A DNA stretch of 64,000 nt, from assembly GCF_000017505.1 (NCBI RefSeq), contig NC_009675.1:4282501-4346500 (forward strand). The letters are read 5' to 3'. Below are positions 15,168-23,042 of the stretch, piece after piece. The position numbers and the translations under genes were made by a program. Source of the DNA: Anaeromyxobacter sp. Fw109-5 (GTDB taxonomy: Bacteria > Myxococcota > Myxococcia > Myxococcales > Anaeromyxobacteraceae). Every line of letters starts with the position of its first letter. Positions within the stretch are counted from its first letter, which is position 1. The notes under the pieces were generated by a model. The model had not been told where the DNA came from. It did no database searches and worked only from the letters and a program-made list of their open reading frames with translations.

Positions 15168-16651
15168 GGCGCGCTCCCGGCCTCCGCGACCGCGTCGGGA
15201 TCGGCGATCGCGCGGCCCTCGCCCGTGAGCTCCACCGCGAGCGGCGTCCACTCCGCGTCCTCGGCGAGCGGCCCGAGCCGCGGGGTGAGCGCGCCGGTCC
15301 AGCCGACGAGCGCGGCGACGGGCAGCCGCAGCGGCGCGCCGGGGAGCACGTCGACGGCCACGGGCGCCCCGCGGGTCGCGAGGAGCAGCGCCCCCTCGCC
15401 GCGGATGTGCACGAGGTTCAGCTCGCCGGCGGAAGAGGGCACCCGCCCGTTCTCGAAGGCGATGGTCCCGTCGAGGCCGCACACCGCGTCCTCGCGGAAG
15501 TACGCGGCCTCGCCGCCGAGCTCGATCGCGGTGAGGCGGCGATCGCCGGCGCGGAGGAGGAGGACCCCCTCGCCGCTCGCGCGGTGCATGCGCTCCGCGC
15601 CCTCGCCGAAGGGCGTGTCCGTCGTGCGGCCGCGGAACCGCTTCACGTCGCCGGCCAAGGCCACGTCCCCGCGGAGGGCGAAGAGCCCGGCGAGGCGCAC
15701 GCGCACCTCGCCACGCACCGAGACCGAGAGCACGCCGTCGCGCACGTCGAAGGCGCCGCGTCCGTCCGCTGCCACGACGCGCGCCGCCGCCCACGCCGAG
15801 AGCGTCGCCGGCGCGTCCGCGGGCGCGGGGGCGGCCGCTGGGGGGGCCGGCGGCTCGGGCTCGGCGACGGGCGCCGCGCGCTCCTCCGCCGTGAGCGGCG
15901 CCGGGACCGGCCTCGGGAGCGGCTCGAGCGAATGGACCCGCGCCGCGATCTCGGCCTCCTCGACGGCAGCCTCGTAGGCGGGGGCCTCGTCGATGGGGGC
16001 CTCGTCGATGGGGGCCTCGTCGATGGGGGCCTCGTCGATGGGGGCCTCGTCGATGGGGGCCTCGTCGATGGGGGGCTCGTCGGCGGCGGCTCCGTCGATG
16101 CGGGCCTCGTCGGCGGGGGCCTCGCCCGCGGCCGCCTCGCCTCCGGCCTCGAGCGGCTCGGAGGCGGTGGCGCCCGCGAGCAGCGCGTCGCAGCGCGCCA
16201 CCATCTGCTCGCTGCCGGCCTTCGCGAACCAGCCGCGCGCCGCGGCGGGGTCGCCGCCCTCGAGCAGCGCGAGGCCGAGGTAGCCCATGGCCTTGCGGTG
16301 GTCGGGGTTGAGGTCGAGCGCGATCTCGAGCTGCCTGGCGGCCTCCGGGTATCGCTTCGCCTTGAGCCACGCGAGCCCGAGGTTCACGCGCGCGATCGGC
16401 TCGACCGGGCTCTCGTCCACGAGCCGCTGCCACACGTCACCCGCGTCCTCGAACCGGGCGAGCCGGTAGTACGCCTGGCCGAGCAGGCCGAGGACCTTCA
16501 CGTCCTTGGGGCGCAGGGTGCGGGCGCGCTCCAGCGCCGCGCGTGCGCCGTCGGCGTCGCCGGCGCCGATGAGCTCGGTGCCGCGCGTCAGGTGGAACAG
16601 GAACTCCTCGTCGAGCCCCTCGACCTCGTGGGTGCCGCCGCGCCTGGCCAA
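15164..16651 (-). CDS. TPR protein with IDEAP repeats and an AIM24-like C-terminal domain
   Basis: The first ~140 residues are TPR units (VLGLLGQAYYRLARFEDAGD, ARVNLGLAWLKAKRYPEAAR, AMGYLGLALLEGGDPAAARG). A disordered acidic linker follows with tandem IDEAP repeats and a Pro/Ala-rich stretch. The last ~210 residues are beta-rich (GAFDVRDGVLSVSVRGEVRV, AYFREDAVCGLDGTIAFENG, LVHIRGEGALLLATRGAPVA) and resemble the AIM24/TIGR00266 fold, whose exact role is unknown. A TTG at 16651, five bases after the lytic transglycosylase stop, is the best start because no ATG or GTG fits. It sits between the transglycosylase and pgsA in one operon. Confidence 0.75.
   Translation of the reverse strand: MARRGGTHEVEGLDEEFLFHLTRGTELIGAGDADGARAALERARTLRPKDVKVLGLLGQAYYRLARFEDAGDVWQRLVDESPVEPIARVNLGLAWLKAKRYPEAARQLEIALDLNPDHRKAMGYLGLALLEGGDPAAARGWFAKAGSEQMVARCDALLAGATASEPLEAGGEAAAGEAPADEARIDGAAADEPPIDEAPIDEAPIDEAPIDEAPIDEAPIDEAPAYEAAVEEAEIAARVHSLEPLPRPVPAPLTAEERAAPVAEPEPPAPPAAAPAPADAPATLSAWAAARVVAADGRGAFDVRDGVLSVSVRGEVRVRLAGLFALRGDVALAGDVKRFRGRTTDTPFGEGAERMHRASGEGVLLLRAGDRRLTAIELGGEAAYFREDAVCGLDGTIAFENGRVPSSAGELNLVHIRGEGALLLATRGAPVAVDVLPGAPLRLPVAALVGWTGALTPRLGPLAEDAEWTPLAVELTGEGRAIADPDAVAEAGSAP
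15981..16080. repeat. 15-bp in-frame tandem repeat encoding IDEAP
   Basis: Six nearly identical 15-bp units in the TPR/AIM24-like gene encode consecutive Ile-Asp-Glu-Ala-Pro units, with one diverged unit on each side. The near-perfect DNA identity implies recent slippage, so the copy number probably varies between strains. Confidence 0.9.
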
Positions 16652-16655
16652 AGCT

Positions 16656-17285
16656 TCACTTCCCGGCCTTGAAGGCCTCGTACAGGGCGACGACCTTGCG
16701 GACGTACTCGCGCGTCTCCGGGATGTTCGGGACGTCGCCACCCGCGCGGCGGACCGCCTCGGGCCCGGCGTTGTACGCGGCGAGGGTCCTCACGAGGTCG
16801 CCCTGGTACTGGTTCGCGAGGATGCGCAGGTAGCGCGCGCCGCCCTCGATGTTCTGCCCGGGATCCCACGCGTCGGACACGAACATGTCCTTCGCCGTCC
16901 CCGGCATGAGCTGCATGAGCCCCATCGCGCCCTTCTCCGACAGCGCGCGCTGGTCGAAGTTCGACTCCACCGACATCACGGCGAGGAGCAGCGCCTCGGG
17001 CAGCGCGTAGCGCTGGGCCGCCGCCGCGATGTGCTCGCGCCACTCGCGCTGGCGATCGCTCGACGCCCGCCGCGCGCGCGCCTGGGGACGCGAGCCCGAC
17101 TGGTAGACGCCGCCGCCGCTCCGCGAGCGGTGCACGCGCTTGTAGCGGGGGTCATCGGGGGCGTTGGAGAAGTGGACCACGCCGTCGGCGTCGACGTACG
17201 AGTAGACGTCACCGGCCGACGCGAGCGCGGGCGCGGAGAGGAGCCCCACGAGGGCGAGGCCGACGAGGGAGCGCGGGCCGGACAT
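16656..17285 (-). CDS. lytic transglycosylase (SLT family) with DUF4124 domain
   Basis: A 209-residue exported enzyme that should cleave peptidoglycan glycan strands in the periplasm. A signal peptide (LVGLALVGLLSAPALASA) is followed by a DUF4124 segment (GDVYSYVDADGVVHFSNAPD) and the SLT domain: catalytic Glu in LLAVMSVESNFDQRA, then GAMGLMQLMPGTA and LAAYNAGPEAV, all typical of family 1 transglycosylases. It is the first gene of an operon with the TPR/AIM24-like protein and pgsA, and is divergent from nadB over 90 bp. Confidence 0.93.
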   Translation of the reverse strand: MSGPRSLVGLALVGLLSAPALASAGDVYSYVDADGVVHFSNAPDDPRYKRVHRSRSGGGVYQSGSRPQARARRASSDRQREWREHIAAAAQRYALPEALLLAVMSVESNFDQRALSEKGAMGLMQLMPGTAKDMFVSDAWDPGQNIEGGARYLRILANQYQGDLVRTLAAYNAGPEAVRRAGGDVPNIPETREYVRKVVALYEAFKAGK

Positions 17286-17375
17286 TCAGGTGCGAAAAAC
17301 CTACCAAGAGCACGTCCGGACGGACAACTTTATTCCCCCGACGGCGCAGGCACACATGCGCTACAGGAGAACGCC

Positions 17376-18983
17376 ATGAACGCCCTCTCTGCGCGCGAGC
17401 ACTTCGACTTCCTCGTCCTGGGCGGGGGCGTCGCGGGCCTCAGCTTCGCCCTCGAGGCCGCGGGTCACGGATCGGTGCTCGTCCTCACCAAGCGACAGCG
17501 CTCGGAGGGCTCCACGCAGTACGCCCAGGGCGGCGTCGCCTCGGTGCTGGGCCCCGACGACGACTTCGACCTCCACATCCAGGACACGCTGATCGCGGGC
17601 GCGGGGCTCTGCCGCCGCGAGGCGGTCGAGGTCACCGTCCGCGAGGGCCCCGAGCGGATCCACTGGCTGCTCTCGCTCGGGGTGGAGCTCGACCGGGAGG
17701 CCCCGGACCGCCTCCACCTGACGCGCGAGGGCGGGCACTCGCGCCGGCGCGTGGCCCACGCGAAGGACACGACCGGGCGCGAGATCGAGCGAGCGCTCCT
17801 CGCCGCCTGCGCGGCGCGCGGCATCCGCATCGAGGAGGACCACGTCGCGGTGGACCTCGTCACGAGCGGCAAGGCCGGGCTCGGCGGGCCGAACCGGGTG
17901 CTCGGCGCCTACGTGCTCCGCCGCGACACGGGCGACGTCACCACCGTCTCCGCGGGCGTGACCATCCTCGCCACCGGGGGCGCGGGCAAGGTGTACCTCT
18001 ACACCTCCAACCCGGACGTCGCGACCGGCGACGGCGTGGCGATGGCCTATCGCGCGGGCGCGGCCATCGCGAACATGGAGTTCTTCCAGTTCCACCCCAC
18101 CTGCCTCTTCCACCCGCAGGCGAAGAGCTTCCTCATCAGCGAGGCGCTGCGCGGCGAGGGCGGGATCCTGCGCAACGCCGCCGGCGAGGCGTTCATGTCG
18201 CGCTACAACGCGCGCAAGGAGCTCGCCCCGCGCGACATCGTGGCGCGCTCGATCGACGCCGAGATGAAGCGGCGCGGGGACGACTGCGCGTTCCTCGACA
18301 TGACGCACCTGCCGAAGGGCTTCCTGCTCGAGCACTTCCCGCACATCTACGCGACCTGCAAGGAGTTCGGGATCGACATGGCCGTCCAGCCGATCCCGGT
18401 CGTGCCGGCGGCCCACTACCAGTGCGGCGGCGTCGTCACCGATCTCGTCGGCCGCACCTCGGTCCCGCGCCTGTACGCCATCGGCGAGGTCTCCTGCACC
18501 GGCCTGCACGGCGCGAACCGGCTCGCCTCGAACTCGCTGCTCGAGGGGCTCGTGTTCGGGCGCCGCGCGGCGCTGCGCGCGGTGGAGGACCTCTCCGAGG
18601 GCAGCGGCCCGCCGCCGCCGGTGCCGGACTGGAACCCCGGCGACGCGCTCGCGCCCGAGGAGGGCGTCGTCGTCGCGCACAACTGGGACGAGGTCCGGCG
18701 GGTGATGTGGAACTACGTCGGGATCGTCCGCACGCAGAAGCGGCTCGAGCGCGCCCGCGCGCGCATCGCCCTGCTGCGAAACGAGATCCGCGACTACTAC
18801 TGGCAGTACCGGCTCACGCCGGACCTCGTCGAGCTGCGCAACCTGGCAGACGTCGGGATGCTGATCGTGGAGTGCGCCCGGCAGCGCAAGGAGTCGCGCG
18901 GCCTGCACTACCTCCTCGACTACCCGAAGAGCGACGATCGCTGGCTGCGCGACACGGTGCTCACGCGCGGCGACCTGGAGTAG
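17376..18983 (+). CDS. nadB: L-aspartate oxidase
   Basis: NadB oxidises L-aspartate to iminoaspartate, the first step of de novo NAD synthesis. The 535-residue protein has the FAD site VLGGGVAGLSFALEAA, SEGSTQYAQGGVASVLG, the substrate-capping region, VPAAHYQCGGVVTDL, and the end GLHGANRLASNSLLEGLVFG, all family hallmarks. The ATG at 17376 is preceded by AGGAGA. It is divergent from the lytic transglycosylase gene; nadA and nadC are not in the window. Confidence 0.96.
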   Translation: MNALSAREHFDFLVLGGGVAGLSFALEAAGHGSVLVLTKRQRSEGSTQYAQGGVASVLGPDDDFDLHIQDTLIAGAGLCRREAVEVTVREGPERIHWLLSLGVELDREAPDRLHLTREGGHSRRRVAHAKDTTGREIERALLAACAARGIRIEEDHVAVDLVTSGKAGLGGPNRVLGAYVLRRDTGDVTTVSAGVTILATGGAGKVYLYTSNPDVATGDGVAMAYRAGAAIANMEFFQFHPTCLFHPQAKSFLISEALRGEGGILRNAAGEAFMSRYNARKELAPRDIVARSIDAEMKRRGDDCAFLDMTHLPKGFLLEHFPHIYATCKEFGIDMAVQPIPVVPAAHYQCGGVVTDLVGRTSVPRLYAIGEVSCTGLHGANRLASNSLLEGLVFGRRAALRAVEDLSEGSGPPPPVPDWNPGDALAPEEGVVVAHNWDEVRRVMWNYVGIVRTQKRLERARARIALLRNEIRDYYWQYRLTPDLVELRNLADVGMLIVECARQRKESRGLHYLLDYPKSDDRWLRDTVLTRGDLE

Positions 18984-19002
18984 AGCCCGGGGGCGCTGAC
19001 GA

Positions 19003-19656
19003 TCACTGCCGCTCTGGCGGCGCGGGCTGGATGAGCGGCGTCGGCAGCGGCGGCGAGGTGTAGTCGAGCTCGAGCATCCCGAGGGCGCTCGCGATCTCCA
19101 GCACGTAGCCCTCGTCGGCGAGCGGACCCTCGGCCGGCATCGGGAAGCGCACCTGGTACGCCACGTCGAAGGGGCCGACCCACGGGAAGAGCATGCGAAG
19201 CTCTTCGTCCAGGTCGACGGCGTGCGCCTCGGAGCTCACGAGCTCGCCCGCCTCGCTCTTCACCGCGAGGTGCCAGATGCTCCGCGGCGCGTCGAGATCG
19301 TTGTTCTTCGACGTCGCGGTGTAGAACACCACGAGGAACTCCTCGCCGGCGGCGGCCTCGGCGCGCTCCACCGCGAGCCGGCGCTCGAGCTCCTCGGCCG
19401 TCCAGCCCCTCCACTCCGACAGCCGCCGGGCGCGCGCCTCGCGCACCGGCAGCGAGAGGTGCGTGGCGGTGGCGGTCGCGCGGTGGTCCAGGCCGTCGTA
19501 GAGCAGATCGCGCCGGGTCGCCGCGTCGCGCTTCAGCGCCCACTCGCCCTCCTGCGGACCGGGCGTCGGCGTGCGCGCGCGGAGTCTGCAGCCGACGCCG
19601 GCCACGCCGACGAGGGCGAGCGCGAGCGCGGCGCGGGCGAGCGTGGTCCGCCTCAT
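19003..19656 (-). CDS. hypothetical lipoprotein
   Basis: A 217-residue protein with an export signal (LARAALALALVGVAGVGC) ending in a plausible though imperfect lipobox Cys. The mature part is mixed alpha/beta: REARARRLSEWRGWTAEELE, AGEEFLVVFYTATSKNNDLD, RSIWHLAVKSEAGELVSSEA and FDVAYQVRFPMPAEG. No known domain is recognised. Its ATG overlaps the pyrE stop by four bases, making it the last gene of the bactofilin-ParB/Srx-pyrE operon. Confidence 0.7.
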   Translation of the reverse strand: MRRTTLARAALALALVGVAGVGCRLRARTPTPGPQEGEWALKRDAATRRDLLYDGLDHRATATATHLSLPVREARARRLSEWRGWTAEELERRLAVERAEAAAGEEFLVVFYTATSKNNDLDAPRSIWHLAVKSEAGELVSSEAHAVDLDEELRMLFPWVGPFDVAYQVRFPMPAEGPLADEGYVLEIASALGMLELDYTSPPLPTPLIQPAPPERQ

Positions 19657-20291
19657 CCGAGGAAGTCCTGGCGAGTGAAGAGCGCCTGGAGCGGGACGCC
19701 CTGCGCCTCGATGGCCTCGCGTCCGCCCTCCATCCGGTCGACGAGCGCGAGGCACGCGACCGGCTCGAGCTTCTCGACGCGGCAGCGCTCGATGGCCTTG
19801 AGCGCGCTCCCGCCGGTGGTCACCACGTCCTCGATCACGACCACCCGGCTGCCGTCGGGGATGGTCTTGCGCCCCTCGATCCACTGGCCGGTGCCGTGCC
19901 CCTTCGGCTCCTTGCGGACGACATAGGAGTCGATCGTGCCGGGGGGATACTGCCCCCCCGGACCCCCCGCTCGCTCCGGGGCAGCCTCATCCGGCTGCCC
20001 CTGCGCTCGCCGAGCCTCGTACTCCAGGAAGCTCGTCAGCGCGATGGCGCTGGCGATGGGGTCGGCGCCGAGCGTGAGCCCGCCCACGCCGCGCACGAGC
20101 GGCGTGATGCGGCGCACCCGGTCGAAGAGCAGGCGCCCGACGAGCACGTGGCCCTCGGCGGTGAGCGTGGTCCGCTTGCAGTCCACGTAGAAGTCGCTCT
20201 CCTTGCCGGAGGCGAGGATGACCTTCCGCCGCTCGAAGGAGAGGGCGCGCAGCAGCTCGAGGAGCCGGGCGCGATCGGTGTCGAGGCTCAT
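19653..20291 (-). CDS. pyrE: orotate phosphoribosyltransferase with an internal insert
   Basis: PyrE joins orotate to PRPP in pyrimidine synthesis. The core is complete: KVILASGKESDFYVDCKRTT, VGGLTLGADPIASAIAL, VVRKEPKGHGTGQWIEG and the PRPP loop VVVIEDVVTTGGSALKAIE. Between the third and fourth blocks an insert of about 30 residues (EARRAQGQPDEAAPERAGGP and QYPPG) is absent from ordinary PyrE; its DNA is a GC-rich palindrome. It starts at an ATG overlapping the ParB/Srx stop (ATGA) and ends overlapping the lipoprotein start, so it is embedded in the bactofilin operon. Confidence 0.93.
   Translation of the reverse strand: MSLDTDRARLLELLRALSFERRKVILASGKESDFYVDCKRTTLTAEGHVLVGRLLFDRVRRITPLVRGVGGLTLGADPIASAIALTSFLEYEARRAQGQPDEAAPERAGGPGGQYPPGTIDSYVVRKEPKGHGTGQWIEGRKTIPDGSRVVVIEDVVTTGGSALKAIERCRVEKLEPVACLALVDRMEGGREAIEAQGVPLQALFTRQDFLG
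19935..20028. repeat. palindromic in-frame insertion inside pyrE
   Basis: This stretch encodes the extra ~30 residues of PyrE. It contains a perfect inverted repeat (GGGGCAGCC / GGCTGCCCC, loop TCATCC) and long G and C runs. A related shorter palindrome (GGCAGCC / GGCTGCC followed by CCCGCGCTC) occurs near 30192 inside the epimerase gene, hinting at a dispersed element that can sit inside coding regions. Confidence 0.55.
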
Positions 20292-21106
20292 TCGTCGTCT
20301 CCCTCGAGGTGCGGCAGGAGCGCCGCGAGCCAGCGGGCCTGCGCGAGGATCTGGTGACGCCCCTCGGGCGGCAGCTCGGCCCAGGCGCCCGCGGCGAGCG
20401 CGAGGTCCTGGTTCAGCTCCCATAGCCGGCGCGCGACGTCCTCGGCGAGCTCGTCGGGCGTGACCTCCACCTCGACCTCGCCCGGGGGCTCCCGCTCCGC
20501 CTCGTCCGCCTCGAGCTCTCGCTCGAACGCGGCGTCCTCGTCGACCGGGGGCGTGCCGCCCTCGGGCTCCGCCGAAGGGGGCTCGCCAGGCGCGGAGGCG
20601 GGGGCGGAGGCGGGCGCGCCCGCCTCCAGGAACGCGAAGAACCGCTCGCGCAGCTCCGGCTCCACCGGCGCGCGCACGCGCGCCTCGTCCACGAGCTCGT
20701 CCGCCCAGGGCGCCACGCCGCTCTCGGCGAGCCGTGTGCGGAGGGCGAGCAGCGCCTCGCCGTCGAGCGGCTCGGTGAGGAGCGCCTGGGCGAGGGCGAT
20801 CCCCCAGGCGTCGTCGTCCTCGAGCCGCTCGTGGATGCGCGCGAGCACGCGCTCGCGCATCAGCATCCGGAGCGCCGCGAGGCGCCGGAAGCCGGCGATG
20901 ACCTGGTAGCGGCCTGGCGCCGTCGGGTGCGGCCGCAGCTCGACGGGCGAGAGCTGCCCGAGGCGGCCGATGGAGGCCGCCAGGTGCGAGACGTCGCCCT
21001 CCGGGCGCACCCGGTACGTCGCGTCGTCGTCGACGGCGGCGAGGGGTACGAACGCGACGGCGCCCGTCGCATGGGCGGGCGCCGTCGTGCGCGGCTCGTG
21101 CTCCAC
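20288..21106 (-). CDS. ParB/Srx-domain protein, PadC-like
   Basis: A 272-residue protein with an N-terminal ParB/Srx (CTP-binding type) fold: VAFVPLAAVDDDATYRVRP, LAASIGRLGQLSPVELRPHP and YQVIAGFRRLAALRML, where GFRRL corresponds to the GERR motif of ParB. The expected ENLQRxxL segment is changed to AQALLTEPLDGEAL. There is no obvious DNA-binding HTH. A disordered acidic Pro/Ala linker and a helical C-terminal part (ARRLWELNQDLALAAGAWAE) follow. It sits 15 bp downstream of two bactofilins. In Myxococcus xanthus, bactofilins organise ParA/ParB through PadC, a ParB/Srx-domain protein, so a PadC-like adaptor is the leading guess. The stop overlaps the pyrE start. Confidence 0.75.
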   Translation of the reverse strand: MEHEPRTTAPAHATGAVAFVPLAAVDDDATYRVRPEGDVSHLAASIGRLGQLSPVELRPHPTAPGRYQVIAGFRRLAALRMLMRERVLARIHERLEDDDAWGIALAQALLTEPLDGEALLALRTRLAESGVAPWADELVDEARVRAPVEPELRERFFAFLEAGAPASAPASAPGEPPSAEPEGGTPPVDEDAAFERELEADEAEREPPGEVEVEVTPDELAEDVARRLWELNQDLALAAGAWAELPPEGRHQILAQARWLAALLPHLEGDDE

Positions 21107-21121
21107 GGCGAGCCTCGCCGA

Positions 21122-21664
21122 CTACTTGCGCTTCACGATCACCTTGCGCTTCACCGCGCCCATGGCGACCGGCGCAGGGGGCACGAGCGGCTTGGGCGCG
21201 GCGACCGCGACGGTCTTCTCCTCGCTCTTGCGCTCGATCGGAGCCGGGCGCGGGGCGGGGCGGAGCGACGGGCGGACGGGCAGCGGGGCCGGGCGAGCGA
21301 CGGTGCGCGTCTCGCGCTCCGCCTCCACGTCCACCTCGCCCATGTCGATGCGGCCGCGGAAGCTCGCGCCGTCGACGATGATCACGCGCGGCGAGCTGAT
21401 GTCGCCGACCATGCGGCCTTCGCGGGTGATCTCGACGGACTCGCTGGCGGTGACGTTGCCGACGATGGCGCCGGAGATGATGCAGTTCTTGACCTGGACC
21501 TCGGCCTTCACGACGCCGGTCGGCTCGACCACGAGGGTCTTCGTGAGGGTGAGCGTGCCCTCGACCCGGCCGCGGACCGTGAGGTCCTCGTCGCCGTTGA
21601 GAGAGCCGCTGATGAGGATCGACTCGCCGATGATGGTGCTGCCGTCAATGGTCGCCACGGTCAC
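21122..21664 (-). CDS. bactofilin (longer paralogue)
   Basis: A 180-residue bactofilin, a right-handed beta-helix protein that forms nucleotide-independent cytoskeletal filaments. The core repeats are visible: STIIGESILISGSLNGDEDL, TVRGRVEGTLTLTKTLVVEP, GAIVGNVTASESVEITREGR and MVGDISSPRVIIVDGASFRG. A Pro/Arg-rich tail of about 60 residues ending in a highly basic KRKVIVKRK follows and may bind DNA or partners. The GTG start at 21664 overlaps the previous bactofilin stop (GTGA). Confidence 0.93.
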   Translation of the reverse strand: MTVATIDGSTIIGESILISGSLNGDEDLTVRGRVEGTLTLTKTLVVEPTGVVKAEVQVKNCIISGAIVGNVTASESVEITREGRMVGDISSPRVIIVDGASFRGRIDMGEVDVEAERETRTVARPAPLPVRPSLRPAPRPAPIERKSEEKTVAVAAPKPLVPPAPVAMGAVKRKVIVKRK

Positions 21665-22029
21665 TTCCCCTTCGTTTCCTTGACGTCCATGTCGACGTTG
21701 CCCTTGAAGAGCGCCCCGTCGGCGATCAGGATGCGCGGGGCGCGGATGTCGCCCACGACCTTGCAATCGGCCTTCAGCTCGACCTTGTCGCTCGCGGCGA
21801 TGTTGCCCGTCACCTGCCCGGACACCTCGACGTTCGCGGTCTCGATGTCCGCCTCGATGACGCCCGAGCCCTCGACGTAGAGGCTCTCGCGCAGGCTGAT
21901 GCGGCCCTTGACGGTGCCCTGGATGACGAGGTCCTCGTCGCCCGAGATCTCGCCGTCGATCACGATCGAGCTTCCGATCACCGTGTGCGCGCCGCTGCGG
22001 GGCGCCGGGACCTTCTCGATGCCAGCCAT
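21661..22029 (-). CDS. bactofilin (short paralogue)
   Basis: A compact 122-residue bactofilin: HTVIGSSIVIDGEISGDEDL, VIQGTVKGRISLRESLYVEG, NVEVSGQVTGNIAASDKVEL and KVVGDIRAPRILIADGALFK. It is first in the operon, with GGAGG before the ATG and its own promoter at 22096-22125. The two paralogues probably co-polymerise, as myxobacterial bactofilins do. Confidence 0.94.
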   Translation of the reverse strand: MAGIEKVPAPRSGAHTVIGSSIVIDGEISGDEDLVIQGTVKGRISLRESLYVEGSGVIEADIETANVEVSGQVTGNIAASDKVELKADCKVVGDIRAPRILIADGALFKGNVDMDVKETKGK

Positions 22030-22095
22030 TTTCAGACGTCCTCCGGGAGCTTCACTTCCGTCGCGCGGGAGCCGCGTGGAGTGAAAGACCGGGGC

Positions 22096-22125
22096 AGGAT
22101 AGAGGGCCTCTCCAGGGGGCGTCAA
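22096..22125 (-). promoter_or_regulatory. bactofilin operon promoter
   Basis: Read leftward, TTGACG (22120-22125) and TATCCT (22096-22101) are separated by 18 bp, placing transcription start about 60 bases before the first bactofilin ATG. It lies between that gene and the stop of the upstream hydrolase. Confidence 0.6.
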
Positions 22126-22142
22126 CCCGCCTGAACGCCTCT

Positions 22143-23009
22143 TCACTTCGCGTGGGACGAGAGCCAGGCGATCGCCTCGGCGATGGGCCGATCGCGCTCG
22201 ATCTCGTTGAAGATCTCGTGTCGGAACCCGTCGTACACGCTGAGCCGCTTGTCGGCGGACCGGGCCGCGTCGACGAACGCGCGCGCCGCGGCCACGTCGG
22301 CGATCCGGTCGGCGCCCGCGGCGAGCACGAGCAGGGGCGCCTCGAACCTCGCCGCCCGGCGCAGCACCGTGAGCTGCGCCCGCGTCGACTCGCCGAACCA
22401 GCGGGGCGTGGTGGAGCGGGAGTAGAGCGGATCGCGGGCGGTCCAGCGCTGCAGCTCGGGATCCGAGGTGAGGTCCTGGACGTCGAGGCCCGCCGAGATC
22501 GGCAGCCAGGGGACGATCCGGCCGGCGAGCTTCGCGGCGAGGACCTTCGCCATCGGCGGACGGAGCGCGAGCCGGAAGTAGGGCGACGAGAGCACGAAGC
22601 CGTCCACGTCGCGCCCGTGCTCGAGCCCCCACGCCGCGGCGACGAGCGCCCCGTGGCTGTGCGCGAGGATCCAGAGCTTGCCGCTCGCGCCGTCGGCGCG
22701 GAGCTTCGCGATGAACGCGGAGAGGTCCGCGACGTAGTCGGAGAACGCGTCCACGTGCCAGCGCCGCCCGTCGGACTGCCCGTGGCCGCGGAGGTCGACG
22801 AGCGCGACCTGGAAGCCGGCGCGGACGAGCGCCGTGGTGACCGCCGGGTAGCGGCCGGAGTGATCCCCGGCGCCGTGGAGCACCACCACCGTGCCGCGGG
22901 GCGACGCCGGGGTGTAGCGCTGCCAGAACAGGCGGAGGTGGTCCGACGAGTTGAGGAACCCTTCCTCGTGGCGCGCCTCCGCCTCGGAGGGGAACGAGGG
23001 GACCGTCAT
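22143..23009 (-). CDS. alpha/beta-hydrolase, monoacylglycerol lipase-like
   Basis: A 288-residue serine hydrolase of the lysophospholipase/monoglyceride lipase type (Hydrolase_4). The oxyanion region is VVVLHGAGDHSGRYPAV, then ALVDLRGHGQSDGRR. The nucleophile elbow is LAHSHGALVAAAWG, the acid is in LVLAAGADRIAD and the base in YDGFRHEIFNE, so the triad is complete. No signal peptide is seen. The ATG at 23009 is preferred over the in-frame codon three residues upstream. The likely substrate is a mono- or lysolipid. Confidence 0.88.
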   Translation of the reverse strand: MTVPSFPSEAEARHEEGFLNSSDHLRLFWQRYTPASPRGTVVVLHGAGDHSGRYPAVTTALVRAGFQVALVDLRGHGQSDGRRWHVDAFSDYVADLSAFIAKLRADGASGKLWILAHSHGALVAAAWGLEHGRDVDGFVLSSPYFRLALRPPMAKVLAAKLAGRIVPWLPISAGLDVQDLTSDPELQRWTARDPLYSRSTTPRWFGESTRAQLTVLRRAARFEAPLLVLAAGADRIADVAAARAFVDAARSADKRLSVYDGFRHEIFNEIERDRPIAEAIAWLSSHAK

Positions 23010-23042
23010 CCCTGGCACTCGTAACGGCCGGGGTCCGCGCGG

